A DNA stretch of 64,000 bases, taken from assembly GCF_900496995.4 (NCBI RefSeq), contig NC_044019.1, positions 8,219,501 to 8,283,500 of the forward strand. Direction: 5' to 3'. Every line of letters starts with the position of its first letter. The first letter of the stretch is position 1. Source of the DNA: Aquila chrysaetos chrysaetos. Lineage: Eukaryota > Chordata > Aves > Accipitriformes > Accipitridae. Below, one piece after another: positions 49,601 to 60,470 of the stretch. The notes below the pieces were generated by a model that ran no database searches, was not told the origin of the DNA, and saw only the letters and a program-made list of their open reading frames with translations. The translations under genes and the position numbers were made by a program.

Positions 49601-52600
49601 ATCCTTCTTCAACTGCTTCTTTTTTTCTTTCACCTAAAGATTAAGAACAAAAATGGGAGCCTAAAAAGTTTTATAGGGCTTACATAATTGTATCCAAGTA
49701 GTTCTGCATTCCTACTCCACTGTGTGGGAAGAACTCTGGATGACAGTAAGTTCTTGATTTGGATTGATGTTTTATTTTAGACCAAAACCTCCTCATCCTA
49801 GGTCCAGATAAACACATAATCACTGTCACATGAACTGTAGTAATTAAAAATACTATGTTAGATACTATTCATTCAACACAATCCCTTTGTTGGTTTTTTT
49901 GTTTGTTTGTTTTTAAGATACATTCATTTCCAATACACACCATCCAAACCAGCAGGAAGTTTATTTTGCTTTGTAACATTCAAAAGACTAACAACAACAA
50001 GCATAACATGAAGTGTTCCTTGGTTTAGAGTATCTGAGCTCTCCCATATCATCTGCTTTCTCAAGCTTGTTGTGTTTTAGTCCATCCACATCACTCAACT
50101 AACTTCTTGGCCAATGCAAACCAAGCTCCTTATCTTATAGGTCATTTTCCCCCAAACTTCCTAGTCTCCTGCTGTCATCACCTATTTTCTTCCACCTACA
50201 TACATTTGAACTGCATCCTTGATTCACAGACTTGAAAAAAAATATTTAGGTCAGATCATGTGGTCTGACCTAATTATTTCAAGTACTGAATTTCACTGAA
50301 TTATCTTGCACTGAGCTCAACAGCAGTCTTGGACAAAGCACATTTGTTCATGCCGTGAAGAGCTCAGAGTCCACCTGCACAGCTTCATTATGAGGTTTGC
50401 TCAGCTCACCTTTTAATGACCTGAACATGCAGTGGGTGTACCAAAAAGCAAATTATGAATGACTGATTACCACTCACCTCCACCCCGGACGTTCCTACAG
50501 AATACTTACAGTGTGTTCCACATATTCTTTTCCTGCCTGTATCACATCCAAGGCCCTCTTCTTTTGCTCCTGATCTAGCAGCAACTTGTACGCTTTATCT
50601 ACAGCTAACAAAAAGCATCAACATTAATAGCAACAATAGTCACATTCACAAGGGATCACAAGATTGCTACTTGTTGACTATACAAATTTCACTTCCTTGA
50701 ATTGAAGGGGCTTTGTTTGGTTGGGTTTTGTTTGTTTGTTTGTTTTTAAATACATCTAGGTAAGTGATATCACGATTAGTCAAATGAGATTTGGGGTACA
50801 ATAATGGCAGAAACTGTCAGACACCTTTTGGAGTTAGCAGGATGAAAGTACCTCTCCTAACAAGTGATTTAGTTATAGGGCATGACGTAAGTTTAAGCTG
50901 CATAATGCCTCACCATAATGCAAAGCATATACCTAAAACCATCACATTACTTCTGTCGTGTGGTCTTTGAATAAAATCTAATGCACAGATTAAACAGTTT
51001 TTCTTGAACAATCTCAAAGCCCAACGGACATGTTTGTCCCTGTTGTGAACTGACAATGCAGTTACTGCCACCTAGTGAAATTTTCTGCTGAAATGCCATC
51101 CCACACAACTCCCTCATCTAAAGCGCCTCTACAGCAATTCCTTCTGTCGTCACTGGGGCCTCCGCCCCAAATAAACATTTAAACCAGCTACAGAAAAATG
51201 GCAGTCCAACTACTATCAGCCCAGAAAAAGGGTGAGAGCATTACCTTCAAATGCCTTCTGGGCTCTATCTGCATCATCTTGATTTTTGTCTGGATGCACC
51301 AATATTGACAACTGCAAGAGAAAGGATCTTGCTATCAAGATCATTGCCAAATATTAAGAATATTTCAGAGATTTTTGTGACAGGAAGGAAATAGTCTCAG
51401 AGAGAAGGAATCACAGGGGATCACATTCCTTTGTATATAGACAAATCAGCTGACAACATGTAGAAGTATGCAACAGTAAAAGCTTATAAATCAAATACAA
51501 TCCCTGTAATAAACAGGCTGTCTGAGAAAAGCTGCAGCTTGGGATGTGCATAACAATATAAACACCCTTCAGCTGCAGTGCCTGGAGCTGCTATGAACCC
51601 CTTGGTCACCCAAGTTTTGTATCCTTGGTCTTAAGAAGAAACAAACCTACAAAGATCATCCTCAACCAAAGTTTACCTTTTACTCAACAACGTCTCCCAA
51701 GAAGTTCTCCAGTATCCCTAAGGCTGTTCAAGTATCAAACTATTTAAAAGAGTGGGTAAGTTTTTCCTTAGGCTCCTTTACTGAGAGTTAAGAAAACACC
51801 TTCCTGTACTCTCTACCCAGCAGAGACAGGACATTGATCACTACCATCTTCAGGGCAACCTTAAATGGGCTGGAAAGCATATGTCCTCCACCTTCCTCTT
51901 CTAAAGAAAGAGAAAGTCCTTTCAAACTTTCCCCATATGGCATTTTTTTTTTCAGACCTCTTATTTTTGGTGTTGCTGTATGGACTTTCTAGTTTATCTG
52001 CATCTTTCCTAGTATAACGTTCAAAACCAGTCACAGCGCGGCAACTGAAATTGCATCAGTGCCAAAGAATGCAAAATAATTACTTCCTGAACTCTACAGA
52101 TGGCACTTTCTAGTTCACAGGAAAAAGGTTTGCCTACAGTCCTGAACAGCAGCATGCTCCTGATTTACTCTGTGATTTGATACAGCCAATGTCTTTTTCC
52201 TTCTGTTGGCTGTTCCACATTCTGTATTTAGGTGTTTGATTTTAGGTGATTGATACACAATTCCATGCACTTTTTTCATTTCATCCCATTGATTTCAAAA
52301 CACTTCTCTGTAGTATTCTACCAGCCTAAAGCTAAGACAGCCCCGGTTTATTGATTCGCAGAACTGAGAAGTCAGCAACAGACTAAAAGGTTATCCTCCC
52401 ACTTCCCACATATAGAAGCAGCCCATATCCCATCACCAACTTGGCAGGCATGTTCCTCTGACAGCCAGCACAGCTTCCTGCCTAAAGACAGTTCTTGATG
52501 TTTACACCACTAATTCAGGTGTGAGGCTACAGCTCTTCAAATATTGTGTTTCTTTGCTGCATGCACTGATTAAACTCAAATTTCTCCTGCAGATCTGTCA

Positions 52601-55600
52601 GCAGAGTAAGTCTGGGGTAATGTTTTCTGTGTTGCATGGGGCAATGCAGACAGGTCTGTGAGCAGACTTGCTGCTGTTCCAGGTAACCCAGCCACCAAAA
52701 ATGACCTTAAAGAAACCTCACAAAAAATACATTTCTGGATCCAAGTCCATACATTTGAGAAAAACACCTTTTCTCAGTTCTTAATTTCTGATGAATTTTG
52801 ACCTTCTCTTTGAACTAAAGTTCAATAAGCTGATTATACAAGGGCGTTATCAGTTTAGAGTAGCCCCATCACACACTTTACAGGCAAAGAAGCATACCAT
52901 GCCTGGACCAGGGACATTCTGCAGCTCTCCTCTTGTTGACACAAAGATTGTTCTAGCCATTTCTTCCCAAAATGGCTACTCCTCTACCCAGATACAGCTT
53001 TACCACCATTTTTCTTGTTCCCAAGCACAGCTGCACAATCTCTACAGAGCTTCTAGTTTCCTTCCAGAGGCTTCAAGTGCAAAAAGCCAAATACCTGCCG
53101 GAATCTTTTCTTTATCTCTTCATCTGTGGCTTCGGGATCCATCTGCAGTACCTAAAAGAGACCATGAGAGCAGAGCAAGTTCAATGATACTCCCCATATT
53201 TCAGGTTCCTAGCAGCAAGCTCTAAACACTTGGTTCACTGGCATACAGACACAATGCCAGAAAGCTCCCCCCATCAGGGAGCTGCTTCAGGACATGAATT
53301 TTCACCTACTAAAACAGAAAAATTTTAAGAGACACCATGTTTAGGACATTCTACTTTTAGCAATGCTAGATTCCTCCGACTATGCCAGTGTCCTTTCCAC
53401 ACTCAAGTCTCATGTAGACAGCTGCCATCCCTAAATAGCCACAATAGGTCTAAATCTTCAACCAGTCCTGTAGCAATGCTTAGTCTGGCAGAAGAGGAAG
53501 CATATGGTGGCTTTGGGACACTGTGGGATCATTCATAACCAAGAACTCTGGGCAGGAAACACACTACTTTGTAAGAATTTATTCATTTTATCATTTTAAA
53601 AGAAGACGGGAGTATTACTGTTTGGTTTCCATGAACGAGCCCACTTGTCTACTGATCTTTAGGGATGTGGCAGCATTTAGAAGCTCTTTTGTGAATTAAT
53701 TTACTGAACAGAAGCCCTAAGCAACAAGTGACCCTAGGCAATGCAGATGCACATGGTCTGACACTAAGAATCTGTAAATAAAAACCACTCTCTCGCGGGA
53801 AAGCTACAGTCTACTTCTAAATGGCTTTCGCAATGTACTCTCCAATTCAAGTACTAAGACCTACACAGAACTGAACATTGTCAAGGTGAATCTGCCGACT
53901 GATCTGTCTGACCAGCCCTGAATTGGGACTACAAAAAGCACCTGAGGCTTTAAAAAGGCAGATAAAGATGATATTGGGAAGGAATACACACGGGGAAAGC
54001 CAGCTCCAGATGAACACCAGATTGTTTTATTTACTGTCTTCCTCAGGCTTTCATACTCGTTAAGACTTTAAAACTGACAGCAACTGGAATCAAACTATGT
54101 AACGTGCAAGGGAATTACCTGTCTTCCAGCGACTCCTCAAAAGATTGCTCGCTACTGTGAGCAGTGAGAGTTCTTCTCTCATTCTATGCACTATGCAATT
54201 TCAGTGGGATGAACATCCAAATTAGAAGACACGACTAGAAACGCCAAGTTAAGAGTGCTCAGAACAGAACCTGACAAGCATGGTACCAGTAGCTGTTACA
54301 TTCTCATTAATCTGCCAAATCTTCTAGTGCTGTTGCACAGGGGAAATGTGACAAAAGCATGTAGTTTGCGCCTGCCATAAAACAGTGAAAAAGAGAGCGA
54401 GCACATATACACCATCCTTCTGTCTTCTGTAAGCCTTCTGCACAGTAATCTACACCTAGAGAATTTTTTTCTTTCTTTATGTTCAGTCCTTTTACTGAAA
54501 TAAATACCCTGTAAATCTGGAAATTGGTATACCAAGTACGAAGGGAGGATAAAATGTTGAAACTAACCTCAAAAGGGTTCAAGTTGAAATATGAAGATCC
54601 AGGTCGGGTCAGCCTGTCAATTTGGTTTTTTGATGTTAAAACAGAGTCTCGTTTTTCAATTTGCTTTACCTGAAGAACAAGAAAGACCTATATTAACTGA
54701 CAATCACAACGTGCTTACCTGTTTTCGCGTGATTACTACACCAGCCATCATCATCCTGTACTACAATTCACAATACCTCTTGCTCATCCTAAGCCTGTAA
54801 TTACTTTACTGAAGCACTAGCAGAGAACATTTCTTAGCCTTTTCTACAGCACGACAGTATTTCTAACATTACATTTTAACTATAAAAAACCCTATAAAGC
54901 ACTTCTGCCTGTCTCTCCTATGTCTGGCCCAACAGCCATGGCTTTTCCCCTACCTTTGCTCCTACACCAGCACCATCATCGTGATTCCTTGGAAACCTAC
55001 TGCAACATTTCTTTTAACCCACTGTTGGTGGGATAGCCCATTAAACACATTAAGTGATACTGGTGCAAGTATACAAGTCCATTTCATTCTGGCCACACAG
55101 TATTTAGTTCAGTTCAGTTTACTTTTTGCTCTTTACAGTATTAAGCCAAACCAAACCACGCATTTACATTTAACATTCACCTTTATTTAAAGAAACAAGC
55201 GTCCACCAGACTGGCACTACCTTTCTACAGGCAGGCTCAGGTAAACACGTCCAAGCTGTGCACAAAGTAACGGAGACTAGCACAGGCTGAGAGAAAGGAG
55301 CCCCACGCACCTTCCCAAATGACAGCTTGTCCACAAAAAGGCCAAGCAGGGGAGCACAGCGGAGGGCTACACTCAGAGGCTGTGGAGCGCACAACTCCCA
55401 CCGCGTTTATCCGAGGGAGCGAGATGGAGCTTCACGCTTGGCTCCTTCCCACAGCCACAACAGGGGCTTTTCCGAGGGCGGGAGACGCCGCGGGGCCGGC
55501 CGCAGCGAGCCAGGGGAACGCCCGGCCCTCCCCGGGCCGAGCACGAACCCGCCGGCACCCGCCGCTCGCCCACCCCGGCCATTCGCTCGCCCCCTGCCCA

Positions 55601-55920
55601 GCACCGCCAGCGGCTTCGCCCGCCCCGCCCTCCCTCCCGCCAGCGGCCCGGGACAGCCCCAGGGCCCGCCAGGGCCAGCCTCGGGGCCCGGCGGGCTCCC
55701 CTCAGGGCGGCCGGGTCGGGCCAGGCGCCGCGCGGCCCGCCAGGCCCCGGCGCCGGGAGGGGAGGCCGCCGCCCGCCGGCCGCGGGCGGGCAGGGCCCGG
55801 GGGAGCGAGGCGGGGCCGCCCGCCGCCTCGGCGGCGCTAAGGCGCCGGTACCTCGTTGTAGAAGGTGAGGAACGCCTCCTCGGCGGCGCCCCCCGCCCCG
55901 GGCTCCCCCGCCGCCGCCAT
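43494..55920 (-). CDS. DNAJC8: DNAJC8, spliceosome-associated J-domain protein (whole gene span, 9 coding exons)
   Basis: Nine coding exons, joined in order 55920-55852, 54669-54568, 53151-53095, 51311-51245, 50604-50510, 49633-49562, 48383-48292, 47300-47225 and 43616-43494, give 753 nt: 250 aa plus stop. Human has 253 aa. All introns are GT-AG and keep frame. The protein has a low-complexity Ala/Gly start and a J domain at about residues 54-120. The HPD tripeptide that stimulates HSP70 is at 82-84. A long Lys/Arg/Glu helical region (about 131-210) follows, then the conserved tail [20 protein letters not shown]...VKMEQRE. The tail's basic runs look like nuclear localisation signals. The family is nuclear, found in splicing complexes, and reported to bind SR-protein kinase SRPK1 and to suppress polyglutamine aggregation. 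It shares a CpG-island promoter with the divergent ATP5IF1. Intron 8 holds a CR1 in antisense orientation. Confidence 0.96.
44386..45275 (+). mobile_element. CR1 LINE 3' part, plus strand, in DNAJC8 intron 8
   Basis: Begins inside the RT palm ([20 protein letters not shown], with the catalytic FADD). It continues through the RT C-terminal region: GTGAGGCCACAATTGGAATG near 44769 and CCAACGAAGGGCCACAAGGA near 44848. It ends with GTCCCTTCCAACCTCAACCA and one degraded octamer ATTCTGTG at 45268-45275. Frame shifts and stops are present. It is antisense to DNAJC8, so it adds no sense-strand CR1 polyadenylation signal to the gene. Confidence 0.9.
47225..47300 (-). CDS. DNAJC8: DNAJC8 coding exon 8
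   Basis: Acceptor CCCTTCCAG; one base completes Arg185, then [20 protein letters not shown] and QKNFE, then donor GTAATC. Highly charged coiled-coil-like segment. Ends in phase 0. Confidence 0.96.
48062..48222 (+). mobile_element. CR1 3'-end fragment, plus strand, in DNAJC8 intron 7
   Basis: CACAGGTTGCCCAGAGAAGT through GAGGTTGGACCAGATGATCT to AGAGGTCCGTTCCAACTTAG is the standard CR1 3' tail, ending near TCTATGATT. Only about 160 bp remain, and it stops about 70 bp from exon 7. Antisense to DNAJC8. Confidence 0.85.
48292..48383 (-). CDS. DNAJC8: DNAJC8 coding exon 7
   Basis: Acceptor GTGTTTCACAG, then [20 protein letters not shown] and [10 protein letters not shown] with two bases of an Arg codon, then donor GTATGA. 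Basic helical region. Ends in phase 2. Confidence 0.96.
49562..49633 (-). CDS. DNAJC8: DNAJC8 coding exon 6
   Basis: Acceptor TCTTTAG, then 24 codons from [20 protein letters not shown] to PEI, then donor GTAAGT. Begins the charged helical region. Phase 0 at both ends. Confidence 0.95.
50233..50335. repeat. Hairpin within an old repeat fragment, DNAJC8 intron 5
   Basis: TTAGGTCAGA (50246-50255) and TCTGACCTAA (50264-50273) form a 10-bp perfect stem around TCATGTGG. Weaker pairing extends outwards (CTTGAAA against TTTCAAG). The right arm and what follows (GATCATGTGGTCTGACCTAA ... TTGCACTGAGCTCAACA) resemble an ancient sauropsid repeat with the GATCATCTAGTCTGACCTCC signature. The family name is not known to me. 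Confidence 0.5.
50510..50604 (-). CDS. DNAJC8: DNAJC8 coding exon 5
   Basis: Acceptor TTTTTGTTAG, then the split Ala codon and [20 protein letters not shown], ending GKEYVEHT, then a perfect donor GTAAGT. It encodes J-domain helices III-IV and the start of the linker helix. Confidence 0.96.
51245..51311 (-). CDS. DNAJC8: DNAJC8 coding exon 4 (HPD loop)
   Basis: Acceptor TCTCTTGCAG, then [20 protein letters not shown] followed by FE and one extra base, then donor GTAATG. It carries the catalytic HPD (residues 82-84). Ends in phase 1; the split codon is completed as Ala99. Confidence 0.96.
53095..53151 (-). CDS. DNAJC8: DNAJC8 coding exon 3
   Basis: Acceptor CTCTTTTAG, then 19 codons [19 protein letters not shown], then donor GTATTT. 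This is J-domain helices I-II, directly before the HPD loop. Phase 0 at both ends. Confidence 0.96.
54568..54669 (-). CDS. DNAJC8: DNAJC8 coding exon 2
   Basis: Acceptor TTCTTCAG, then 34 codons starting [20 protein letters not shown] and ending NLNPFE, then donor GTTAGT. It covers the pre-J segment and the first residues of the J domain. Phase 0 at both ends. Confidence 0.96.
55852..55920 (-). CDS. DNAJC8: DNAJC8 coding exon 1
   Basis: Start ATG at 55920-55918; 23 codons ending FYNE, then donor GTACCG. It encodes [20 protein letters not shown], like the human MAASGESGTSGGGGSTEEAF start but five or so residues shorter in the Gly run. Phase 0 at the end. Confidence 0.93.
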
Positions 55921-56373
55921 CGCCAGCACCACGTGACGCCGCGCGCGCGCGCACGTGAGCACGGCGCTGAGGCCGGCGGGGCGGGCGGCGCCCTCGGCAC
56001 GTGACCGCCGCGCGCGCCATAGCAACAGGCTCCGCCCCTCCCTCCCGTGCTTCCCCCCCCCCTCTCCCGCCACCGTCGTCCACTCCTTCCCCGCTGCCTG
56101 GCGTACCGCGGCCGGACCCCGGGGGCGCGTCCTGAGGGGACGGAACGGCCCGGCCCTCCGCCCCGCCCGGGGGAGCTCCCGCGGGGCAGGGAAGGGCAGC
56201 CCGGCCGCGGGGAGCGGAGGGGGCGGGGGGCCGCGGGCCCGGGGCCATACGGGCCCCCAGCTTCCCGCGCTGCCGGGGGAAAGGCGTGTGTGGGGAAGCG
56301 AAGGCCGCGCATGCGCGGGCCGTGACGCGAGGGGTGGGTCTCGTCCGCCCGGCGCTCCAAGGGCAGGCGGGCG
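55921..56373. promoter_or_regulatory. Bidirectional CpG-island promoter of DNAJC8 and ATP5IF1
   Basis: The two start codons are divergent and separated by 453 bp of CpG-dense DNA, which extends on both sides (about 55.45-56.85 kb). Three CACGTG E-boxes lie at 55930-55935, 55952-55957 and 55998-56003; the first and third read CACGTGAC, the preferred USF/TFE type. A CGCGCG run separates the first two. CCATAGCAAC at 56017-56026 resembles an RFX half site. No TATA box was seen. The same head-to-head arrangement exists in human. Confidence 0.8.
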
Positions 56374-56469
56374 ATGGCGGCCGTGGCGGTGGCGGCGGCG
56401 CGGGGCGGCCTGCGCGGGGCCCTGGTGGCGCAGCAGCAGCGCTGGAGCTCGGGCTCGGGCGCCGACCAG
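56374..56469 (+). CDS. ATP5IF1: ATP5IF1 coding exon 1
   Basis: ATG at 56374 in GGCGATGG context; 32 codons ending [10 protein letters not shown], then donor GTGGGC. Encodes the mitochondrial presequence; the likely cleavage is near RW|SSG, comparable to human R|GFGSDQ. Phase 0. Confidence 0.93.
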
Positions 56470-57069
56470 GTGGGCGCGGGCGGCGGGGGCTTCCCTCCCT
56501 GCCTCTCTCCCTGCCTTCTTTCTCCGCTCACCGCCGTCTCTCCCCGCAGCTGGGCGAGCTGGGCAAAGGCGCCGGGAAGGGCGGCGGCGGCGGCGGCGCT
56601 ATCCGCGAGGCGGGGGGCGCCTTCGGGAAGAAGCAGGCGGCCGAGGAGGAGCGGTACTTCAGGTGAGCGGCGTGCGGCGGGGCCTGCGCTCCCGCTGACG
56701 GCCGTCGCTGTGGGGTCTGCACAAGCAGCTTCTCCCCCCACCCCGTCCCGTCCCGCCCCGCCGGGTAACCGCCACCGGGCCCCGCCTGGTGGCCCAGCGC
56801 TGGGCCTCCGCCAGCCTCACCTGCAGCCAAGGCCCGGCCTCTGCGCCGGCTCCCGAGCCCCGCGCTGAAGGGTTGTGGCGACCCCCGGGCGTGCGGGTGC
56901 TGCACCATGTGCCGTGCTTTCTTTCAGGGAGAAGGAGAGGGAGCAGCTCGCTGCCCTAAGGAAACACCACGAGGAAGAGATTCATCACCACCAGAAAGAG
57001 ATAGAGCGGCTGCAGAAAGAAATTGAGCGCCATAAGTATAAGATCAAGAAGCTTAAAGACGATGACTAA
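56374..57069 (+). CDS. ATP5IF1: ATP5IF1, mitochondrial ATP synthase inhibitory factor 1 (whole gene span, 3 coding exons)
   Basis: Exons 56374-56469, 56550-56662 and 56928-57069 join in frame to give 116 aa (human 106). The first 30 or so residues are an Arg/Ala-rich, acid-free mitochondrial targeting sequence ([20 protein letters not shown]...). The inhibitory segment follows at about residues 49-70: [20 protein letters not shown], the part that inserts into F1-ATPase and blocks ATP hydrolysis when the matrix becomes acidic. The rest is a coiled coil ([20 protein letters not shown]...) for dimerisation. Its His cluster at 83-84 and 89-91 belongs to the pH-sensing region. Between transit peptide and inhibitory segment lies [13 protein letters not shown], a Gly run longer than in mammals. 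Polyadenylation signal at 57194. Introns are only 80 and 265 bp. Divergent from DNAJC8. Confidence 0.96.
56550..56662 (+). CDS. ATP5IF1: ATP5IF1 coding exon 2
   Basis: Acceptor TCTCCCCGCAG, then [20 protein letters not shown] and [17 protein letters not shown] plus two bases of Arg70, then donor GTGAGC. It holds the inhibitory segment. Six consecutive Gly codons come from a GGC repeat at about 56580-56597. Confidence 0.95.
56928..57069 (+). CDS. ATP5IF1: ATP5IF1 coding exon 3
   Basis: Acceptor GTGCTTTCTTTCAG; one base completes Arg70, then [20 protein letters not shown] through IKKLKDDD and TAA. It is the coiled-coil dimerisation half, close to the human sequence and with an extra His (HHH at 89-91). 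Confidence 0.97.
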
Positions 57070-57193
57070 GCAGATGCTGTTCTTGAATGTGCATGGCCGA
57101 TATGATTGTGGTGTAAAACAGCATTGAAGACTGTATGCTTTGGCCAACATAATCCAAATTCGTCCAATTATACTGTGGTCTGCAACAACATCA

Positions 57194-57199
57194 AATAAA
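57194..57199 (+). terminator. ATP5IF1: ATP5IF1 polyadenylation signal AATAAA
   Basis: AATAAA 125 bp after the stop codon, followed by a T/G-rich stretch (TTGGTCTCTCTTCTTCTGTT). This gives a short 3' UTR of about 150 bp, as expected for this gene. Confidence 0.8.
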
Positions 57200-57239
57200 C
57201 TACTTGGTCTCTCTTCTTCTGTTCAGTAACTGTTTAATG

Positions 57240-60200
57240 AAAAAAAAAAAAATGCACTGTCTGGTTTTAAACTTCATTGCGCTTCCAAAATAAGGATATA
57301 CTCTTGAGGAGGCAGTCCTGTACAGAACTTCACTATTTTCTTTAGATTTATTTCAAAGAAATGACCATTTGTACTTAGGGTGGTAACTTTTACAGTTAAA
57401 GCTGCAAGAAAGTTGGGGAAAAATGGTACCTGTGTAGAGACCTGTTCACACAGAAATAGCTTTGTCTCAACTGTCACTGTGGCGTAGGGGCAAGATGGCA
57501 ATTCACTGGACTAGCAGAGTATAAAAAATAAGGGTCTTTTATTGCACTTTGTGTGTAGTGCCATAAACTGAGAGAGCAAAATACTGTTCTAAGTCATGGT
57601 GATTTCACTTGTGGTGGTGCAAGTTCCTGGAGCATGACAGCTGAGATCCTGACTGCTACATGAAGTAGTCTTTTCTGCAAAGACTTTAATTGCCCAATGG
57701 TGGTTTTTTGTCTCTAGTTCTTGATATGCCTTATCTAAGTCCCTTTCCAAAGAAGGATCAATTAAGATTAATTTTATGCAGGTTCAGTCACTTTTGTGAT
57801 TTTAATGTAAGAAATCCATCATAAAACATATGGCAAGTGACCTACTGAAATAGTGTGGCCTTACTGCACTAAGTCCTGACAAGAAGGGGATTTTGTGTAA
57901 TAAGAATGGGCAGGTATGAAAACAGCCTTTCCTTCTATGCCTGCACTGCCATGCCTGTAAATCTGCCTGAACAGACATAGTTTCTACCGCTGGTAAAAGG
58001 CACCCTACCTTATGGTATATTATGTTACACTGTGAAGTGTTGCAGTGAAGCTGGATGCAGCGCCGGGCGGTGGGGGGGGGGAGGGGATAAATGCCTGGAA
58101 CTGCCCTGTCTGAAACAGGAGGCAAATCAGAGCCTTTGATGTAGAAAGTGCTTTGACAAGGGTGTGACTGGCTGTCTGAAGGTGTCCTAGTTTCTCCTGT
58201 GTTAACTGGTACATCCCCAACCAGCTGCTCCCCTTGGGCCACTCTCTTTCACCTGAGGGACATTGCAGCTGGTGGTATGTCTTGTCTGCATTATAAATGA
58301 CAGCACTTTCACTCTAATGAAGAGTCCATGCCCTTAAAACCTCTTGTTCTTGTTTAATGAAAATGTCATCCGTGTGATCAGCTGTGGAAGAGAGAGGCTG
58401 CGCTGTGAAGTATGTTATTGCCTGGCTTTGCTCACTCTATGGGAGATGGTGTTGCAGTCAGTTGTGCAGAGGTTGTTTGTAGAGCTGTCTGTGGGGTTTG
58501 TTCGTTTTAGTTGGGGCTGATTAACGTGAGCCAAAAATATTAATATCTCCCCCTCCCCACTTCCCTGGGAATATGAAACCTGGTGGGAAGAACTGCATCA
58601 TGAAAAGCAATATACTATTGACCTGTTTAGTTTATACCCATTTAAAAATCTGAATTTTTACCTGTTTCAGAATCTTTTCCCTATTATATCTGTCAGCTTC
58701 CCCCAAAAGCTGTGGAGTCACTCGTGAGATGTCCCCATTGAAGACCAATTTCTTGGCATCGCAACTACTGTGGACTATAGAATAACTGAAATAAATATTA
58801 GGATGCCTTTATATTCTGAAGGGAACAGATGAGAGCTTAAATTCATGGCTTTGTGATTCACTCTGCATTTCTGTGCACCACTGAAATCTTAACTATGCCA
58901 TGTAAGCTCAGCTGCAGAGCCTCTGCTCAGGTCCCTGTAAGGGAGAGGGGATTTGCTGTGAGAGTATGAGAGTGTTCTGATTTGGACTGCTATCATCTAT
59001 CATGCTGCAGGGAGAGGTGTTACAAACTCTCTGAAGTTCCCCAGAGCTCAGGTATGCGGTACAGTGTCCTGCTACACAGCAGAGAGCTTTTTTGCCGACC
59101 AGCACTCTGAAACACGTCTCTTTCCTCATGCTTCAACTTTGCACAGGTTTCAGCGGGGATTCCTACGCTGGTAGATGTGCTGGGTCCCTTCCCACGTTTT
59201 CATAAACCTATCCCATTTTCTGGAGAGGAACGTCTAGTTAATTCACGACTTTGCAGTCACCCTGAACTTCTCTCAGCTTATGGCAATGGAAGTACACACG
59301 ACGAGGACAGGCAGCTGTAGATTTTGACTGAGCAAGCGGGCTTGAGAGAGAAGTCCCTTTCAGCAGTGGCTTGACTGGCAGATGATCATTATAAAGCCAT
59401 GCCCACAGACTACGGCTGCTGAAGAAGCTGAACGGATTAACGATGCTGCTGTGTAAAGCGGACAGTCTCCCTCCTGCTTCCACCTCTTCTCCTCCCTTTC
59501 ACTGTCTCGGGTGTGTTAGACTCCTGGGGGAGTCATTCAGCGTGTTATCTCAATAGCCTGTATTTTTGTTCTAAGCCCAATCAATCTTTTGCTAGGTTAG
59601 CAAGTTGTATGGCTTGTGGAGCCCCAAAGTGCCAAAATCACCACCAAGCAAATGTGAGAAGTACTGAGGAGGGAGGTGTGTGTGTGTGGTGGGAGTAGTC
59701 TTCTCCCATCTCATGAAATTACCTTTGCTAAACTAGAAAGGTCTCTCTTTATCCAGCTGGCATGTTCATTGATTTTGCAGCGATCCTCCTACCAGGGATT
59801 CCACTTGGCTGTGAACCTTAATGCCTTGCATCTGTTCAATTTGTCCTCATGATGAGGTTTCTCTACTCTGTTCTACCCACTGACCCCCTCTTCCAGGGAG
59901 TTCCAATAAGCTAAATATCCCTGAAACCAATTTGCTTTAGTTTAATGCTGGTGACACTCTGGCCATTCCTAGTTAATGGGCACTGTTTCATTTCCTTGAA
60001 ATGCAAATATCTCTGCCTAGCAAAAGACCCCTCTCCTGGACTTGTCTCTAGAAATCACAAGCACCTCACCCACCCCACCTCTTATACCAACTGTTTACCA
60101 GGGGCAATTCTGTGAGCAACAGAGCTCCTACAAGAGGTCCCAGCACCCAGCCCTGGCCACAGCACCCTGACCCTTTTCTTGCGCTGTTTCTGGTGCTCAT

Positions 60201-60470
60201 TAAAACCTTTTATATGCAGATTCAATTGCAAAAATGTCTTTCCCTCTTCCCTGGGGTTAGTAAGAAGAATGTGTTTGTGTAGTGTCTGATCACTAGCAAC
60301 GGTGGCTGAAGGTAAATGTTTGAGAGAGACCTCTCCCTTTTGGCAAGGGAGATGATAAATAATCCTGTTTTGTGTAGTTTTGTCATCAGTGCATCTCTTC
60401 AGAAGTGTTTTTTTCTCCTATTGAACTCTGAACTGTCAGTCTCTGCAATAAGTTACCAAATGACACAGAT
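57240..60470. other. No gene recognised downstream of ATP5IF1
   Basis: Intergenic. In human SESN2 follows ATP5IF1 on the same strand, but no SESN2-like exon or CpG island was found here. Only simple runs (A-tract at 57240, G-tract near 58070, TG run near 59680) and frames without family features were seen. Confidence 0.5.

Noticed and set aside
55319-56741. Very long frames (up to 444 aa on the minus strand) across the DNAJC8/ATP5IF1 island
   Set aside because: Composition artefacts of the CpG island. They run straight through verified exons and introns of both genes in other frames.
58183-58215. TGTCCTAGTTT near 58186 resembling the start of the LTR family
   Set aside because: Only the first 11 or so bases and a later GTTAACTGG fragment match. 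The rest of the LTR is absent, so chance or a tiny remnant is as likely.
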